Source: Phenylobacterium sp.
GTDB taxonomy: Bacteria; Pseudomonadota; Alphaproteobacteria; Caulobacterales; Caulobacteraceae
Reading direction: 5' to 3'
DNA: 64,000 nt
Assembly (NCBI GenBank): GCA_020401865.1
Contig: JADCAS010000003.1
Location: forward strand, 77,000-140,999
Under the pieces are notes generated by a model. It saw only the letters and a list, made by a program, of their open reading frames with translations, had not been told where the DNA came from and did not search any database. Below are positions 55,815-64,000 of the stretch, piece after piece. The translations under genes were made by a program, and so were the position numbers. Each line of letters opens with the position of its first letter. Position 1 is the stretch's first letter.

Positions 55815-57230
55815 TCAAAGGGACTTGAGGATACCCTCGACCATCTTTTTGGCGTCGCCAAAGAGCATCATGGTGTTGTCGCGGAAGAACAGCTCGTTCT
55901 CCACACCGGCATAGCCCGAGCTCATCCCGCGCTTCACGAAGAGGACCGTGCGGGCCTTCTCCACGTCGAGGATGGGCATGCCGTAGATGGCGCTGGACGG
56001 GTCGGTCTTGGCGGCGGGGTTCGTCACGTCATTGGCCCCGATGACGAAGGCCACGTCGGCAGTGGGGAACTCTGCGTTGATGTCCTCGAGCTCGAACACC
56101 TCGTCATAGGGCACGTTGGCCTCGGCCAGCAGGACGTTCATGTGCCCGGGCATGCGGCCGGCGACGGGGTGGATGGCGTACTTCACGTCGACGCCCTCCT
56201 CCTTCAGCTTGTCGGCCATCTCGCGAAGGGCGTGCTGGGCCTGGCTGACGGCCATGCCGTAACCGGGGACGATGATCACCTTGGAGGCGTTCTTCATGAT
56301 GAAGGCCGCATCGTCCGCCGAACCCTGCTTGACGGGCCGGGTCTCGATGCGCCCACCGGCCGCCGCGGCGCTGTCGTCCGCACCGAAGCCGCCCAGGATC
56401 ACCGAGACGAAGCTGCGGTTCATCGCCTTGCACATGATGTAAGACAGGATGGCGCCGGACGAGCCGACGAGGGCGCCGGTGATGATCAGGGTGACGTTCT
56501 CGAGGGTGAAACCCAGGGCCGCCGCCGCCCAGCCGGAATAGCTGTTCAGCATCGACACCACGACGGGCATGTCCGCGCCGCCGATGGGGATGATGAGGGT
56601 GATCCCGAGGATCAGGGCCAGAGCAAAGATGGCCCAGAAGGCCCAGAGGGCCGAGCCGCCGCTGACGACCAGGACGCCGATCAGGCCCACCAGGGCCAGG
56701 CCGATCACGATGTTCAGGAGGTGACGGGCGGGCAGGAGAATGGGCGCGCCCGACATGTTGCCGTTCAGCTTGGCGAAGGCGATGACTGATCCTGTGAAGG
56801 TCACCGCGCCGATGGCGAGGCCCAGGGACAGCTCCACCAGGGAGATCGCGTGGATGGCGCCGGGAGCGCCGATCCCGTAGGCCCCTGGGGTGTAGATGGC
56901 GGCCACCGCCACGAGGCAGGCGGCCATGCCGACCAGGCTGTGAAAGGCCGCCACCAGCTGGGGCATGGAGGTCATGGCCACCCGGCGCGCGATCACGGCG
57001 CCGATCACGCCCCCGACGCCGACGCCCGCGAGGATCAGTCCTACGGTGAGGCCGTCGAGCTTGCCCTGGCTGAACAGGGTGACGAGGGTCACGCCCACCG
57101 CCAGAGCCATGCCGATCATGCCATTGCGGTTACCCGCCTGGCTGGTCACGGGGCTGGACAGTCCGCGCAGGGCGAGGATGAAGAGGACCCCGGAGGCGAG
57201 ATAGAGGATGGCGGCGAGGTTGGCGCTCAC
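55815..57230 (-). CDS. pntB: NAD(P) transhydrogenase subunit beta
   Basis: This 471-residue subunit comprises eight or nine membrane helices in the first 265 residues and a C-terminal NADP(H)-binding domain III (about 295-471). That domain contains VIIVPGYGMAVSQAQH, the VKYAIHPVAGRMPGHMNVLLAEA loop and the FVIGANDVTNPAA segment. With PntAA/PntAB it couples the proton gradient to NADPH formation. It overlaps pntAB by 4 bp. Length and motifs are complete. Confidence 0.97.
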   Translation of the reverse strand: MSANLAAILYLASGVLFILALRGLSSPVTSQAGNRNGMIGMALAVGVTLVTLFSQGKLDGLTVGLILAGVGVGGVIGAVIARRVAMTSMPQLVAAFHSLVGMAACLVAVAAIYTPGAYGIGAPGAIHAISLVELSLGLAIGAVTFTGSVIAFAKLNGNMSGAPILLPARHLLNIVIGLALVGLIGVLVVSGGSALWAFWAIFALALILGITLIIPIGGADMPVVVSMLNSYSGWAAAALGFTLENVTLIITGALVGSSGAILSYIMCKAMNRSFVSVILGGFGADDSAAAAGGRIETRPVKQGSADDAAFIMKNASKVIIVPGYGMAVSQAQHALREMADKLKEEGVDVKYAIHPVAGRMPGHMNVLLAEANVPYDEVFELEDINAEFPTADVAFVIGANDVTNPAAKTDPSSAIYGMPILDVEKARTVLFVKRGMSSGYAGVENELFFRDNTMMLFGDAKKMVEGILKSL

Positions 57231-57562
57231 TTCGCGCCCTCCTTCCTGGCCGGTTCCTTCTTCTTGTACATGGCCAGCATCCGCTGGGTGACCAGGAAGC
57301 CGCCGAAGATGTTGACGGCGGCGAGGGCCGCCGCAAGGGCGCCCGCCCCCTTGGAAATCATCACGGCGCCGGCGCCGGCGCCCGGCGCCGCCTGGGCCGC
57401 CGCCGCCAGGAGGGCGCCGACGATGATCACGGAGGAGACGGCGTTGGTCACCGCCATCAGGGGCGTGTGCAGGGCTGGGGTCACGCTCCAGACCACATAG
57501 TAGCCGACAAAGATGGCCAGGACGAAGATGGCCAGCCGGAAGACTGTGGGATCAACGTCCAT
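57227..57562 (-). CDS. pntAB: NAD(P) transhydrogenase subunit alpha, membrane part
   Basis: This 111-residue protein supplies the membrane part of the alpha subunit that is separate in alphaproteobacteria. Three membrane helices are visible, with VFVGYYVVWSVTPALHTPLMAVTNAVSS spanning the first two. It ends in MYKKKEPARKEGAK. It lies between pntAA (11-base gap) and pntB (4-bp overlap). Confidence 0.95.
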   Translation of the reverse strand: MDVDPTVFRLAIFVLAIFVGYYVVWSVTPALHTPLMAVTNAVSSVIIVGALLAAAAQAAPGAGAGAVMISKGAGALAAALAAVNIFGGFLVTQRMLAMYKKKEPARKEGAK

Positions 57563-57573
57563 GGGCGTCTCCG

Positions 57574-58710
57574 TCAGGACCCGGCGAGGGCCGGGTGCAC
57601 GATCTTTCCGCCGCTGACGACCAGGGCGGCCTTGAGAATCTCATCCTCGCGATCGGGCGCCAGGGCGCCTTCCTTGTCGAGGAGCAGGCCCGAAAAGGCC
57701 AGGAGGTTACGGGCGTAGAGGGCGGAGGCATCCGCGGCGATGCGGCCAGGAAGGTTGGCGAGGCCCAGGATCTTCACCCCGTTGGCGGTCTCCACGGTCT
57801 CGCCGACCTTCGCGCCCTCGACATTGCCGCCCTGCTCCACCGCCAGGTCGACGATGACCGAACCGGCCTTCATGGCGGCGACCTGGGCGGCCGTCACCAG
57901 CCGGGGCGCAGGCCGGCCGGGGATCAGGGCCGTGGTGATCACGATGTCCTGCTTGCCGATGTGGCCAGAGATGAGCTCGGCCTGCTTGGCCTGGTACTCC
58001 GCGCTCATCTCCTTGGCGTAGCCGCCAGCGGTCTGGGCGTTGCGGAACTCCTCGTCCTCGACGGCGATGAACTTGGCGCCGAGGGACTCCACCTGCTCCT
58101 TGGTGGCCGGCCGCACGTCGGTGGCGGTGACCACCGCGCCCAGGCGGCGGGCCGTGGCGATGGCCTGGAGCCCGGCGACGCCGACCCCCATCACGAAGAC
58201 CTTAGCGGCAGCGATGGTGCCGGCGGCGGTCATCATCATCGGCAGGGCGCGGCCGTATGCGGCTGAGGCTTCAATGACGGCCCGATAGCCCGCCAGGTTG
58301 GCCTGGGAGGACAAGACGTCCATCACCTGGGCCCGCGTGATGCGGGGAATGAACTCCAGGGCGTAGGCCTCGGCCCCGCGGGCGGCGAGGGCCTCAAGGC
58401 CTGCACGGTCCTGGTGGGGGTTCAGGGAGGCGGCCACAATGGCGCCCGCCTTGAGGGCGCCCAGGGCCTCGGCGGAAGGACCGCGGATCCCGAACAGGAT
58501 ATCGGCGCCGGCCACCGCCTCGGCGGCGGAGGCGCAGAGCCGCGCCCCTGCAGCCGCGTAGTCGGCGTCAAGACAGGACGCCGCAAGACCAGCTCCAGCC
58601 TGGACGGAGACCTGGAAGCCCGCGGCGATCAGCTTACGGACGGTCTCCGGCGTCGCGGCGACCCGGGTCTCGCCCGGGTGGGACTCACGGATGACGGCGA
58701 TCACGGCCAT
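57574..58710 (-). CDS. pntAA: Re/Si-specific NAD(P) transhydrogenase subunit alpha, NAD-binding part
   Basis: This 378-residue domain I protein binds NAD(H). The nucleotide-binding fold carries FVMGVGVAGLQAIATARRLGA, and the mobile loop precedes GKQDIVITTALIPGRPAP. The ATG at 58710 gives MAVIAVIRESHPGETRVAATP, as in the family. An in-frame ATG at 58731 would add seven residues. First gene of the operon, with pntAB and pntB following. Confidence 0.96.
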   Translation of the reverse strand: MAVIAVIRESHPGETRVAATPETVRKLIAAGFQVSVQAGAGLAASCLDADYAAAGARLCASAAEAVAGADILFGIRGPSAEALGALKAGAIVAASLNPHQDRAGLEALAARGAEAYALEFIPRITRAQVMDVLSSQANLAGYRAVIEASAAYGRALPMMMTAAGTIAAAKVFVMGVGVAGLQAIATARRLGAVVTATDVRPATKEQVESLGAKFIAVEDEEFRNAQTAGGYAKEMSAEYQAKQAELISGHIGKQDIVITTALIPGRPAPRLVTAAQVAAMKAGSVIVDLAVEQGGNVEGAKVGETVETANGVKILGLANLPGRIAADASALYARNLLAFSGLLLDKEGALAPDREDEILKAALVVSGGKIVHPALAGS

Positions 58711-58767
58711 GGTTTGGACCGGCCCTCCCATTGCATGCCCGCCAGGTGGCGGACCGCTCGTCCAAGT

Positions 58768-58998
58768 CTAGTGGCCCGCGCCGGGCTTGTCGCGCAGGAC
58801 GATGACGCCGATGACCGTCACGACCAAGGCTGAGATGGCGCCGGGGATGAATCCTGCCGGGGTGCAGAACCAAAGCGTGAAGAGGACAAGCGCGGCGGTG
58901 ATCGCCAGAGAGCCCCACTTGGTGAGGGCCATGAAGACGGCGTAGGTGGCGGTCTGCTCGCTGATGTCCATCTCGCCGCGGTGATATTCGGAAGCCAT
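58768..58998 (-). CDS. aa3-type cytochrome c oxidase subunit IV
   Basis: This 76-residue small subunit is of the alphaproteobacterial aa3 oxidase. The N-terminal EYHRGEMDISEQTATYAVFMALTKWG is the family signature. It is followed by two membrane helices (about 27-45 and 49-66) with a short basic end. It is separate from the other cox genes. It lies about 60 bases upstream of pntAA on the same strand. Confidence 0.93.
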   Translation of the reverse strand: MASEYHRGEMDISEQTATYAVFMALTKWGSLAITAALVLFTLWFCTPAGFIPGAISALVVTVIGVIVLRDKPGAGH

Positions 58999-59077
58999 TC
59001 GGGACTCTCTCGTTCGGACCCAGGGTCGAAGCAGGGGTTACACGCTCGCGCCGCGCCGCTCAAGCCCGGCGCGCAGG

Positions 59078-60151
59078 TCACCGGGCGGCGGCGTCGCCTG
59101 GCCAGACCGCCAGCAGGCCCCGGAGAGCCGAGATCAGGGCCAGGGGCTGATCGATCATGATGTGGTGGGCCGAGTCCGGGATGGCGATCTCGAGGGTGTG
59201 GGGCGGCAGGGGAGAAGGCCCGCCCTCCGTCCTGCGGCTGATGATGGCTGAGCGGTCACCGTAGATGTGGACGAGAGGAATGGAGACCTTTGGCGGGCCC
59301 CCGTCCATCAGGCCGCTCATGACGCGCCGGTCCAGCTTGGCCCACATGTTGGGGTCGAAGCGCCAGCTCCATCCTTCCTGACCTTGCGGACCCGTGACGG
59401 TCTTCAGCGACCGCCGGGCGATGTAGTCGGCGATGAACAGGTTGCCGGCGGCCTGGGGCGGCATCAGCCGGAAGCGGGAAAGCGCCTCCTCAAGGGTGAC
59501 GTAGACCCGCTGGGCCCGGTCCCCGGTGGGGATGTTCCGGGCCTGCTCAGCCATCCGTTCGGCCATCCGCTTGCCCTCGGGCGAGTCCGGCGGCGGGCCG
59601 CCGAAGCCGGTGTCGACCAGGATGGCGGCGCGCATGCGGTCCGGATGGCTGGCGGCCGCGAAGAAGACCTGGGAGCCGCCAAAGGAATGGCCGATGTAGA
59701 TCGGCTTGCCGGCGTCATAAAGACCCGCCGCCTGGGCGACGGCCTCGGCGTCGGTGGCGAAGTCCTGGAAGGCGTAGGTCTCGCGCCAGTCGGAGTCGCC
59801 CATGCCGGCCAGGGACATGGAGGCCACCCGGAAGTCCTGGGCCAGGAAGGGGGCGATGAAGCTCCACCAGTCGGCGTGGGCCGAGTTGCCATGCACCAGC
59901 AGCAGGCCTGGCTTGCCGCGCTCGCCCCAGACCAGCATCTCGATCCGGGCGCCAAGGGACACCACGTGGCTGCGCTCAGGCGCCTGGGCGAGGGCGCTGC
60001 GGAACCACTCCGGGGAGTCGGGTTCCCGGCCGCGGAAGGGCGCCAGGGGCGCCTGCACCTCCGGCGGCAGGGCGCCGGGCTCGGTATGGATCGGCCGATC
60101 GTCGTAGTAGCCGACGGGCGCGCCCTCCTTGATCGCCGGATCGATGGCCAT
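59078..60151 (-). CDS. alpha/beta hydrolase
   Basis: This 357-residue hydrolase has the nucleophile motif GHSFGGSQ, an N-terminal LLLVHGNSAHADWW oxyanion loop and the histidine in IPDSAHHIMID. It has an extra 60-residue N-terminal segment and no signal peptide. Cytosolic. It ends four bases upstream-adjacent to the thioesterase on the same strand, so the pair may be cotranscribed. Substrate is unknown. Confidence 0.9.
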   Translation of the reverse strand: MAIDPAIKEGAPVGYYDDRPIHTEPGALPPEVQAPLAPFRGREPDSPEWFRSALAQAPERSHVVSLGARIEMLVWGERGKPGLLLVHGNSAHADWWSFIAPFLAQDFRVASMSLAGMGDSDWRETYAFQDFATDAEAVAQAAGLYDAGKPIYIGHSFGGSQVFFAAASHPDRMRAAILVDTGFGGPPPDSPEGKRMAERMAEQARNIPTGDRAQRVYVTLEEALSRFRLMPPQAAGNLFIADYIARRSLKTVTGPQGQEGWSWRFDPNMWAKLDRRVMSGLMDGGPPKVSIPLVHIYGDRSAIISRRTEGGPSPLPPHTLEIAIPDSAHHIMIDQPLALISALRGLLAVWPGDAAAR

Positions 60152-60154
60152 GTC

Positions 60155-60625
60155 CTACTCCTGCGCCTCCCGGTAGCCCGCCTTGCGGCGGATCGACCGG
60201 ATCCCCTTGTAGACCCCCGTGCCGGTCATCAGGATGCGGTCTCCAGACCAAACCCTGCCCGCCACCGTGAAGATGTCGCCGTCCTCGGCGATGATTTCGC
60301 TGGTTCCCTCGACCCAGTCGCCCATCAGGCCCGGGCCGATGAAGTCGGTCACCAGCCGGATGGTGACCCAGCCGACCTCCCGCTGGTTGGAGATAACCCG
60401 TCCCCAGGCCATGTCGGCGAAGCTCATCAGCATGCCGCCATGGCAGTTGTTCATGCCGTTGGCGTGGTGCTCCTCAACCCGGAAGGCCATGACCTCGATG
60501 TGGGTCTGCGGATCTCTGGACGAGTAGAAGGGTCCCACTGTGCGGCCAAAACCCCGCTGCCAGAGGTTGATCACGAACCCCTCGGGCACGACGGCTGTCT
60601 GGCCTTCGGTCAGGTCATCGGACAT
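60155..60625 (-). CDS. PaaI-family (hot-dog) thioesterase
   Basis: This 156-residue hot-dog protein shows NCHGGMLMSFADMAWG, the substrate-binding and catalytic stretch of PaaI/YigI-type acyl-CoA thioesterases, and a C-terminal MTGTGVYKGIR strand. The ATG at 60625 begins MSDDLTEGQ. It precedes the alpha/beta hydrolase by three bases and diverges from the amidohydrolase at 60729. It probably hydrolyses an aryl- or medium-chain acyl-CoA. Confidence 0.88.
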   Translation of the reverse strand: MSDDLTEGQTAVVPEGFVINLWQRGFGRTVGPFYSSRDPQTHIEVMAFRVEEHHANGMNNCHGGMLMSFADMAWGRVISNQREVGWVTIRLVTDFIGPGLMGDWVEGTSEIIAEDGDIFTVAGRVWSGDRILMTGTGVYKGIRSIRRKAGYREAQE

Positions 60626-60728
60626 AGCGACCGGCTGACTAAAGGACCCCGGGAAAATGGCAAGCGCCTTCCGGCTTGGCGCGGTCGACGGTGCGTGGTT
60701 GAAATGAGACTGGAGATTTCCCCGGGGG

Positions 60729-62180
60729 ATGTTGGGCATGTTGAGATCAGGAGTGCTGGCGGTGGGTCTGGTCGCGCTGAGCCTGACGGCCTGCGCCTCG
60801 ACGTCGGGCGCCGGCGCGAAGGCCGGCGAAAAATCCGCGGCCGCTAAACCCCTTCGTGCCGGCCTGGACCCGGGCGCCCGACCTGACGCCTTCCCCACGA
60901 CCTATCGGCCGCTGCCGTCCAATGACTTCGCCATTGTCGGCGCCCGCGCCTACACCGGGACTGGTCAGGCTTTGAACAATGCGACCATTGTGATCCGGTC
61001 GGGACGGATCGCGGCGATTGGTGAAGGCCTGGAGCCCCCGCAGGGCGTTCAGGTGGTGGACGCCCGCGGCAAATGGGTCTCCCCGGGGCTGATCGATTCC
61101 CACTCGCACCTCGGGGTGTACGCCTCGCCCGCCGAGGAGGCCCATTCCGACGGGAATGAACTGACCAGCCCCACGACGCCGCAGGTCTGGGCCGAGCATT
61201 CGGTCTGGCCGCAGGATCCCGGGTTCAACACCGCCCGGATCGGCGGCGTGACCACCGTCCAGGTCCTGCCCGGCTCCGGCAATCTGATCGGCGGCCGCGG
61301 CGTGACCCTACGCAATGTGCCGTCCCGGACCGTCCAGGGCATGAAGTTTCCCGGCGCGCCCTACACCCTCAAGATGGCCTGCGGTGAGAATCCCAAGCGG
61401 GTCTATGGCTCCAAAGGGCAGGCTCCCTCCACGCGGATGGGCAATGTCGCCGGCTACCGCGCCGCCTGGATCGAGGCGGCGGAATACACCCGCAAATGGG
61501 ATGACTACCGGGCCCAGGTCGGACGTGGCGAAAAGGCCGACCCTCCGGCTCGCGACCTGGGGCTCGATACCCTATCGGGCGTTCTGAGAGGCGAGATCCT
61601 GGTGCAGAACCATTGCTACCGGGCCGACGAGATGGCGATCATGATCGATGTCGCGAAGGAGTTCGGCTACCGCATCGCCAGCTTCCACCACGCCGTGGAG
61701 GCTTACAAGATCGCAGACCTTCTCGCGGCCAATGGAATCTGCACGGCGACCTGGGCCGGGTGGTGGGGCTTCAAGCTGGAGGCCTTTGATTCTGTGGAGG
61801 CCAATGTCCCGCTCCTCCAGGCTGCCGGGGCCTGCGCGGTCATCAAGTCGGACGACGCCGACCTCATCCAGAGGCTCAACCAGGAGGCGGCCATGGCCCT
61901 GGCCGCTGGCCGCGCCGCCGGCCTGCAGATCAGCGAGGCGGAGGCCATGGCCTGGATCACCGCCAATCCGGCCAAGGCCATAGGCATCCTGGACCAGACC
62001 GGCACCCTCGAGGCCGGCAAGCGGGCGGACATCGTGATCTGGGACCGGAATCCGTTCTCGATCTACGCCCGCACCGAGAAGGTCTACATCGATGGCGCCC
62101 TGACCTGGGATCGCCGGGATCCCCGATACCAGCCCCGGTCGGACTTCGATCTGGGCCAACCGGGAGAGGGAGTTCGCTGA
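60729..62180 (+). CDS. amidohydrolase-family lipoprotein, intact metal site
   Basis: This 483-residue protein has a lipobox (LTAC, Cys22), so it is likely anchored in the envelope. The amidohydrolase metal site begins with His125 and His127 (DSHSHLG). Later ligands are likely in VQNHCYRADEM and SFHHAVEAYK, with an Asp in KSDDADL. The C-terminal TGTLEAGKRADIVIWDRNPFS is the usual composite beta domain. A second ATG at 60738 is possible. Its stop overlaps the start of the next amidohydrolase by one base, so translation is coupled. Confidence 0.9.
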   Translation: MLGMLRSGVLAVGLVALSLTACASTSGAGAKAGEKSAAAKPLRAGLDPGARPDAFPTTYRPLPSNDFAIVGARAYTGTGQALNNATIVIRSGRIAAIGEGLEPPQGVQVVDARGKWVSPGLIDSHSHLGVYASPAEEAHSDGNELTSPTTPQVWAEHSVWPQDPGFNTARIGGVTTVQVLPGSGNLIGGRGVTLRNVPSRTVQGMKFPGAPYTLKMACGENPKRVYGSKGQAPSTRMGNVAGYRAAWIEAAEYTRKWDDYRAQVGRGEKADPPARDLGLDTLSGVLRGEILVQNHCYRADEMAIMIDVAKEFGYRIASFHHAVEAYKIADLLAANGICTATWAGWWGFKLEAFDSVEANVPLLQAAGACAVIKSDDADLIQRLNQEAAMALAAGRAAGLQISEAEAMAWITANPAKAIGILDQTGTLEAGKRADIVIWDRNPFSIYARTEKVYIDGALTWDRRDPRYQPRSDFDLGQPGEGVR

Positions 62181-63568
62181 TGCGCCGTCGTCTGGTCATC
62201 CTGGCCGCTGTCCTGGCCCCCCTCTTTCCGTCACTGCCGACGTCGGCCGCCGCAGCGCCCGCATCAGCGTCGGAAACCCTCGCCGTCACCGGCGCCCGGA
62301 TTCTCACCGCCGGTCCGGCGGGCAGCCTGGAATCGGGGGTCATTGTCATCCGCGACGGGCGGATCATCTCGGTCGGTCAGGGCGCACCGCCGGCCGGCGC
62401 ACGGGTGATTGACGCCGCCGGGTCGATAATCACCCCCGGACTGTTCGCGACGGGCAGCCTGCTGGGCGCTGTCGAAATCGGCGCCCTGGGCGATGACCTC
62501 TCGGTCAACAACCCGCAGATCAGCGCCGCCTTTGATATCCGGGAGGGCCTGGATCCGGCTTCGACCCTCATTCCCATCGCCCGGACGGGCGGCTTGACCA
62601 GCGCCGTTGTTCTGCCCCAGCCGGCGGGCGGCGGATTCGGCGCCCACGAGCATGACGGCGAAGTTTCGGGCGGGCGGCTGACGGCAGGCGGCGGCCACGA
62701 GCTCCGGCCCAACACTCTGTTCGCCGGCCAGGGCGCGGTGATCCGCCTGAACGGCGCAGGAGATATGGTGGTCCGCGGCGGGGTCGGCGTGGTCGTCGCC
62801 TTCGGCAAGGCGGGCGCCCAGGCGGCCGGGGGGGCGCGCGGCGCCCAGATCGCGGCCCTCAAGGCGGTCCTGTCCGATGTCCGGGCCTTCGCCGCAAACC
62901 GCAGCGCCTGGGAGACCGGAAGCTACCGGGAGCTGGGCCTGTCCAAGGCCGACCTCCAGGCCCTTGTTCCCCTGGTCCAGGGTCGCACGCCCCTGATCGC
63001 CCGTGTGCACAGAGCTGCAGACATCCGCTCTGTCCTCAAACTCGCCCGGGAGGAGAAACTGAGACTGATTCTCGAGGGCGCCGAGGAAGGCTGGATGGTG
63101 GCTGCAGAGATCGCCCGCGCCGGCGTTCCGGTCATTCTCAACCCGATCACCAACCGACCCGACAGCTTCGAGATTCTCGGCGCCACTCTCGAGAACGCTG
63201 CGCGCCTGAACGCCGCCGGCGTGACCCTGGCCTTCACCGCACCTGAGGGCGCCGCCCACCGCGCTCGGGAAACCCGATACGGCGCCGGGACCGCCGTGGC
63301 CTGGGGCCTGCCCTGGGACGCGGCGCTGGCGGCGGTGACCATCAATCCGGCGCGGATGTTCGGCGTCAGTGATCGCACGGGCAGCCTGGAGGCCGGCAAG
63401 GACGCCGACTTCGTTATCTGGTCCGGCGACCCCTTCGAGCCGCTCTCCACCCCAAAGGCGGTCTACATCCGCGGCGAGGCCCAGGACCTGACCACCCGCC
63501 AGACCGAACTGAGGGATCGCTACAAGGACCTCGGCGGCCCCCTGCCTCCGGCCTACCGGCGCCGGTAG
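62180..63568 (+). CDS. amidohydrolase-family secreted protein lacking the HxH metal motif
   Basis: This 462-residue protein has a signal peptide (ending TSAAAAPA). The fold is recognisable from the N-terminal ILTAGPAGSLESGVIVIRDGRI and the C-terminal TGSLEAGKDADFVIWSGDPFE. At the position of the metal-binding HxH of the preceding gene (GLIDSHSHLG) it reads GLFATGSLLG, with Gly92 and Leu94 in place of the histidines. A catalytic zinc site is therefore unlikely, unless later His residues (RVHRAAD) compensate. It is coupled to the intact amidohydrolase, so a structural or regulatory partner is plausible. Confidence 0.88.
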   Translation: MRRRLVILAAVLAPLFPSLPTSAAAAPASASETLAVTGARILTAGPAGSLESGVIVIRDGRIISVGQGAPPAGARVIDAAGSIITPGLFATGSLLGAVEIGALGDDLSVNNPQISAAFDIREGLDPASTLIPIARTGGLTSAVVLPQPAGGGFGAHEHDGEVSGGRLTAGGGHELRPNTLFAGQGAVIRLNGAGDMVVRGGVGVVVAFGKAGAQAAGGARGAQIAALKAVLSDVRAFAANRSAWETGSYRELGLSKADLQALVPLVQGRTPLIARVHRAADIRSVLKLAREEKLRLILEGAEEGWMVAAEIARAGVPVILNPITNRPDSFEILGATLENAARLNAAGVTLAFTAPEGAAHRARETRYGAGTAVAWGLPWDAALAAVTINPARMFGVSDRTGSLEAGKDADFVIWSGDPFEPLSTPKAVYIRGEAQDLTTRQTELRDRYKDLGGPLPPAYRRR

Positions 63569-63580
63569 ACGAGGGGTCTG

Positions 63581-64000
63581 TCAGCCGACCAGGGCCTCGA
63601 AGGCGTCGACACGGCGCTCCAGCTGGCGCACGCCTGAAGCCCAGAAGGCGGTCTCGCGAGGGTCCAGGCCGAAGCGGGCCAGGGCCTCCACGCAGGTCCG
63701 CACGCCGCCAGAGGCGAGCAGGTCCTCGTAAAGGGGCGCGAAGCCCTTCGGGTCCTCTCGCCGCTTCTCCACCAGGGCCCGGACCAGAAGATCGCCGAAG
63801 GCGTAGGCGTAGACGTAGAACGGCGCGTGCACGAAGTGGCTGATATAGGCCCAGTAGTGCTCGTAGCCGGCGTTCAGTCGGACCGCCGGGCCGAGACTTT
63901 CGCCCATCACCTCCAGCCAGAGCCCGCCGATGGCCTCGGCAGACAGCTCGCCGTCCCGTCGGGCGGCGTGAAACCGGGTTTCAAAACGATGGAAGGCCAT
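63581..64000 (-). CDS. pepF: oligoendopeptidase F family (M3) C-terminal part, cut by window edge
   Basis: This is the last 140 or so residues of an M3-family zinc endopeptidase. The segment shows GYEHYWAYISHFVHAPFYVYAYAFGDLLV, which follows the HExxH motif in PepF-like enzymes, and a C-terminal FGLDPRETAFWASGVRQLERRVDAFEAL. The metal-binding motif lies beyond base 64000. The ATG-like codon at the edge is internal, not the start. Convergent with the second amidohydrolase. Confidence 0.88.
   Translation of the reverse strand: MAFHRFETRFHAARRDGELSAEAIGGLWLEVMGESLGPAVRLNAGYEHYWAYISHFVHAPFYVYAYAFGDLLVRALVEKRREDPKGFAPLYEDLLASGGVRTCVEALARFGLDPRETAFWASGVRQLERRVDAFEALVG

Noticed and set aside
59267-60847. 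A 526-codon plus-strand open frame over the hydrolase and thioesterase genes
   Set aside because: Long open frames antisense to high-GC genes are expected here. The opposite strand has clear catalytic motifs and this one has none.
1-64000. CRISPR arrays, tRNA or rRNA genes, prophage or transposase genes
   Set aside because: No regularly spaced repeats, cloverleaf-like segments, rRNA motifs or recombinase/transposase motifs were seen on either strand by reading.

Overview
This is a compact, GC-rich chromosomal window, almost entirely protein-coding. It most resembles an aerobic alphaproteobacterium of the Caulobacteraceae (Phenylobacterium or Caulobacter type). That placement is an inference. 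It rests on the ruvC-ruvA-ruvB-ybgC-tolQ-tolR-tolA-tolB-pal-cpoB-tilS gene order, a small aa3-type cytochrome oxidase subunit IV, a three-subunit pntAA-pntAB-pntB transhydrogenase, an alphaproteobacterial-type LexA box (GAAC-N7-GAAC, the complement of GTTC-N7-GTTC) in front of ruvC, and the very high GC content. I saw no rRNA, tRNA, CRISPR array, phage or insertion-sequence gene.

Layout. 1-4074: a minus-strand operon for a 2-oxoacid:ferredoxin oxidoreductase (korA, korB cut by the left edge) plus a flavin/iron-sulfur oxidoreductase. 4276-10871: a tiny acidic protein, an aldo/keto reductase, a serine hydrolase, a first molybdenum-hydroxylase pair, a WYL regulator and a small unknown protein. 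10879-20085: a catabolic stretch (nitronate monooxygenase-like flavoprotein, glutathione-dependent formaldehyde dehydrogenase, DUF35/thiolase pair, phosphotransferase/DUF6285 pair, cytochrome P450, a 361-residue unknown), interrupted by a response regulator and its unknown partner. 20188-25197: a MoxR ATPase and CoxE-like VWA protein, convergent with a second molybdenum-hydroxylase pair. 25264-32633: a LemA/TPM trio, an M28 peptidase, DedA, and a DUF1365/FAD-oxidoreductase/DUF2177 set. 32819-39874: acyl-CoA synthetase, GNAT, DegT aminotransferase, then four accessory oxidoreductase and hydrolase genes flanked by two direct copies of a palindromic intergenic repeat. 40105-42351: yebC, a site-2 protease and a short pantothenate kinase. 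42428-45415: a large TonB-dependent receptor. 45652-54339: Holliday-junction resolution, Tol-Pal envelope machinery and tilS. 54317-64000: hydrolases, a lipoprotein, transhydrogenase, cytochrome oxidase subunit IV, a thioesterase, a tandem amidohydrolase pair and the end of an oligoendopeptidase F.

How the genes may work together. The housekeeping block is well understood: RuvABC resolves recombination intermediates under likely SOS control, and Tol-Pal ties outer membrane constriction to division. The remaining genes look like a versatile aerobic heterotroph's kit for acyl-CoA, alcohol/aldehyde and heterocycle oxidation.

No clear-cut new defence or mobile system was found. The most interesting signals are the self-contained KorAB-flavoprotein module, the paired palindromic repeats around an accessory block, a hydrolase that has lost its nucleophile region by an in-frame deletion, a metal-site-less amidohydrolase translationally coupled to an intact one, the MoxR/CoxE pair beside a molybdenum hydroxylase, and the SOS box at ruvC.
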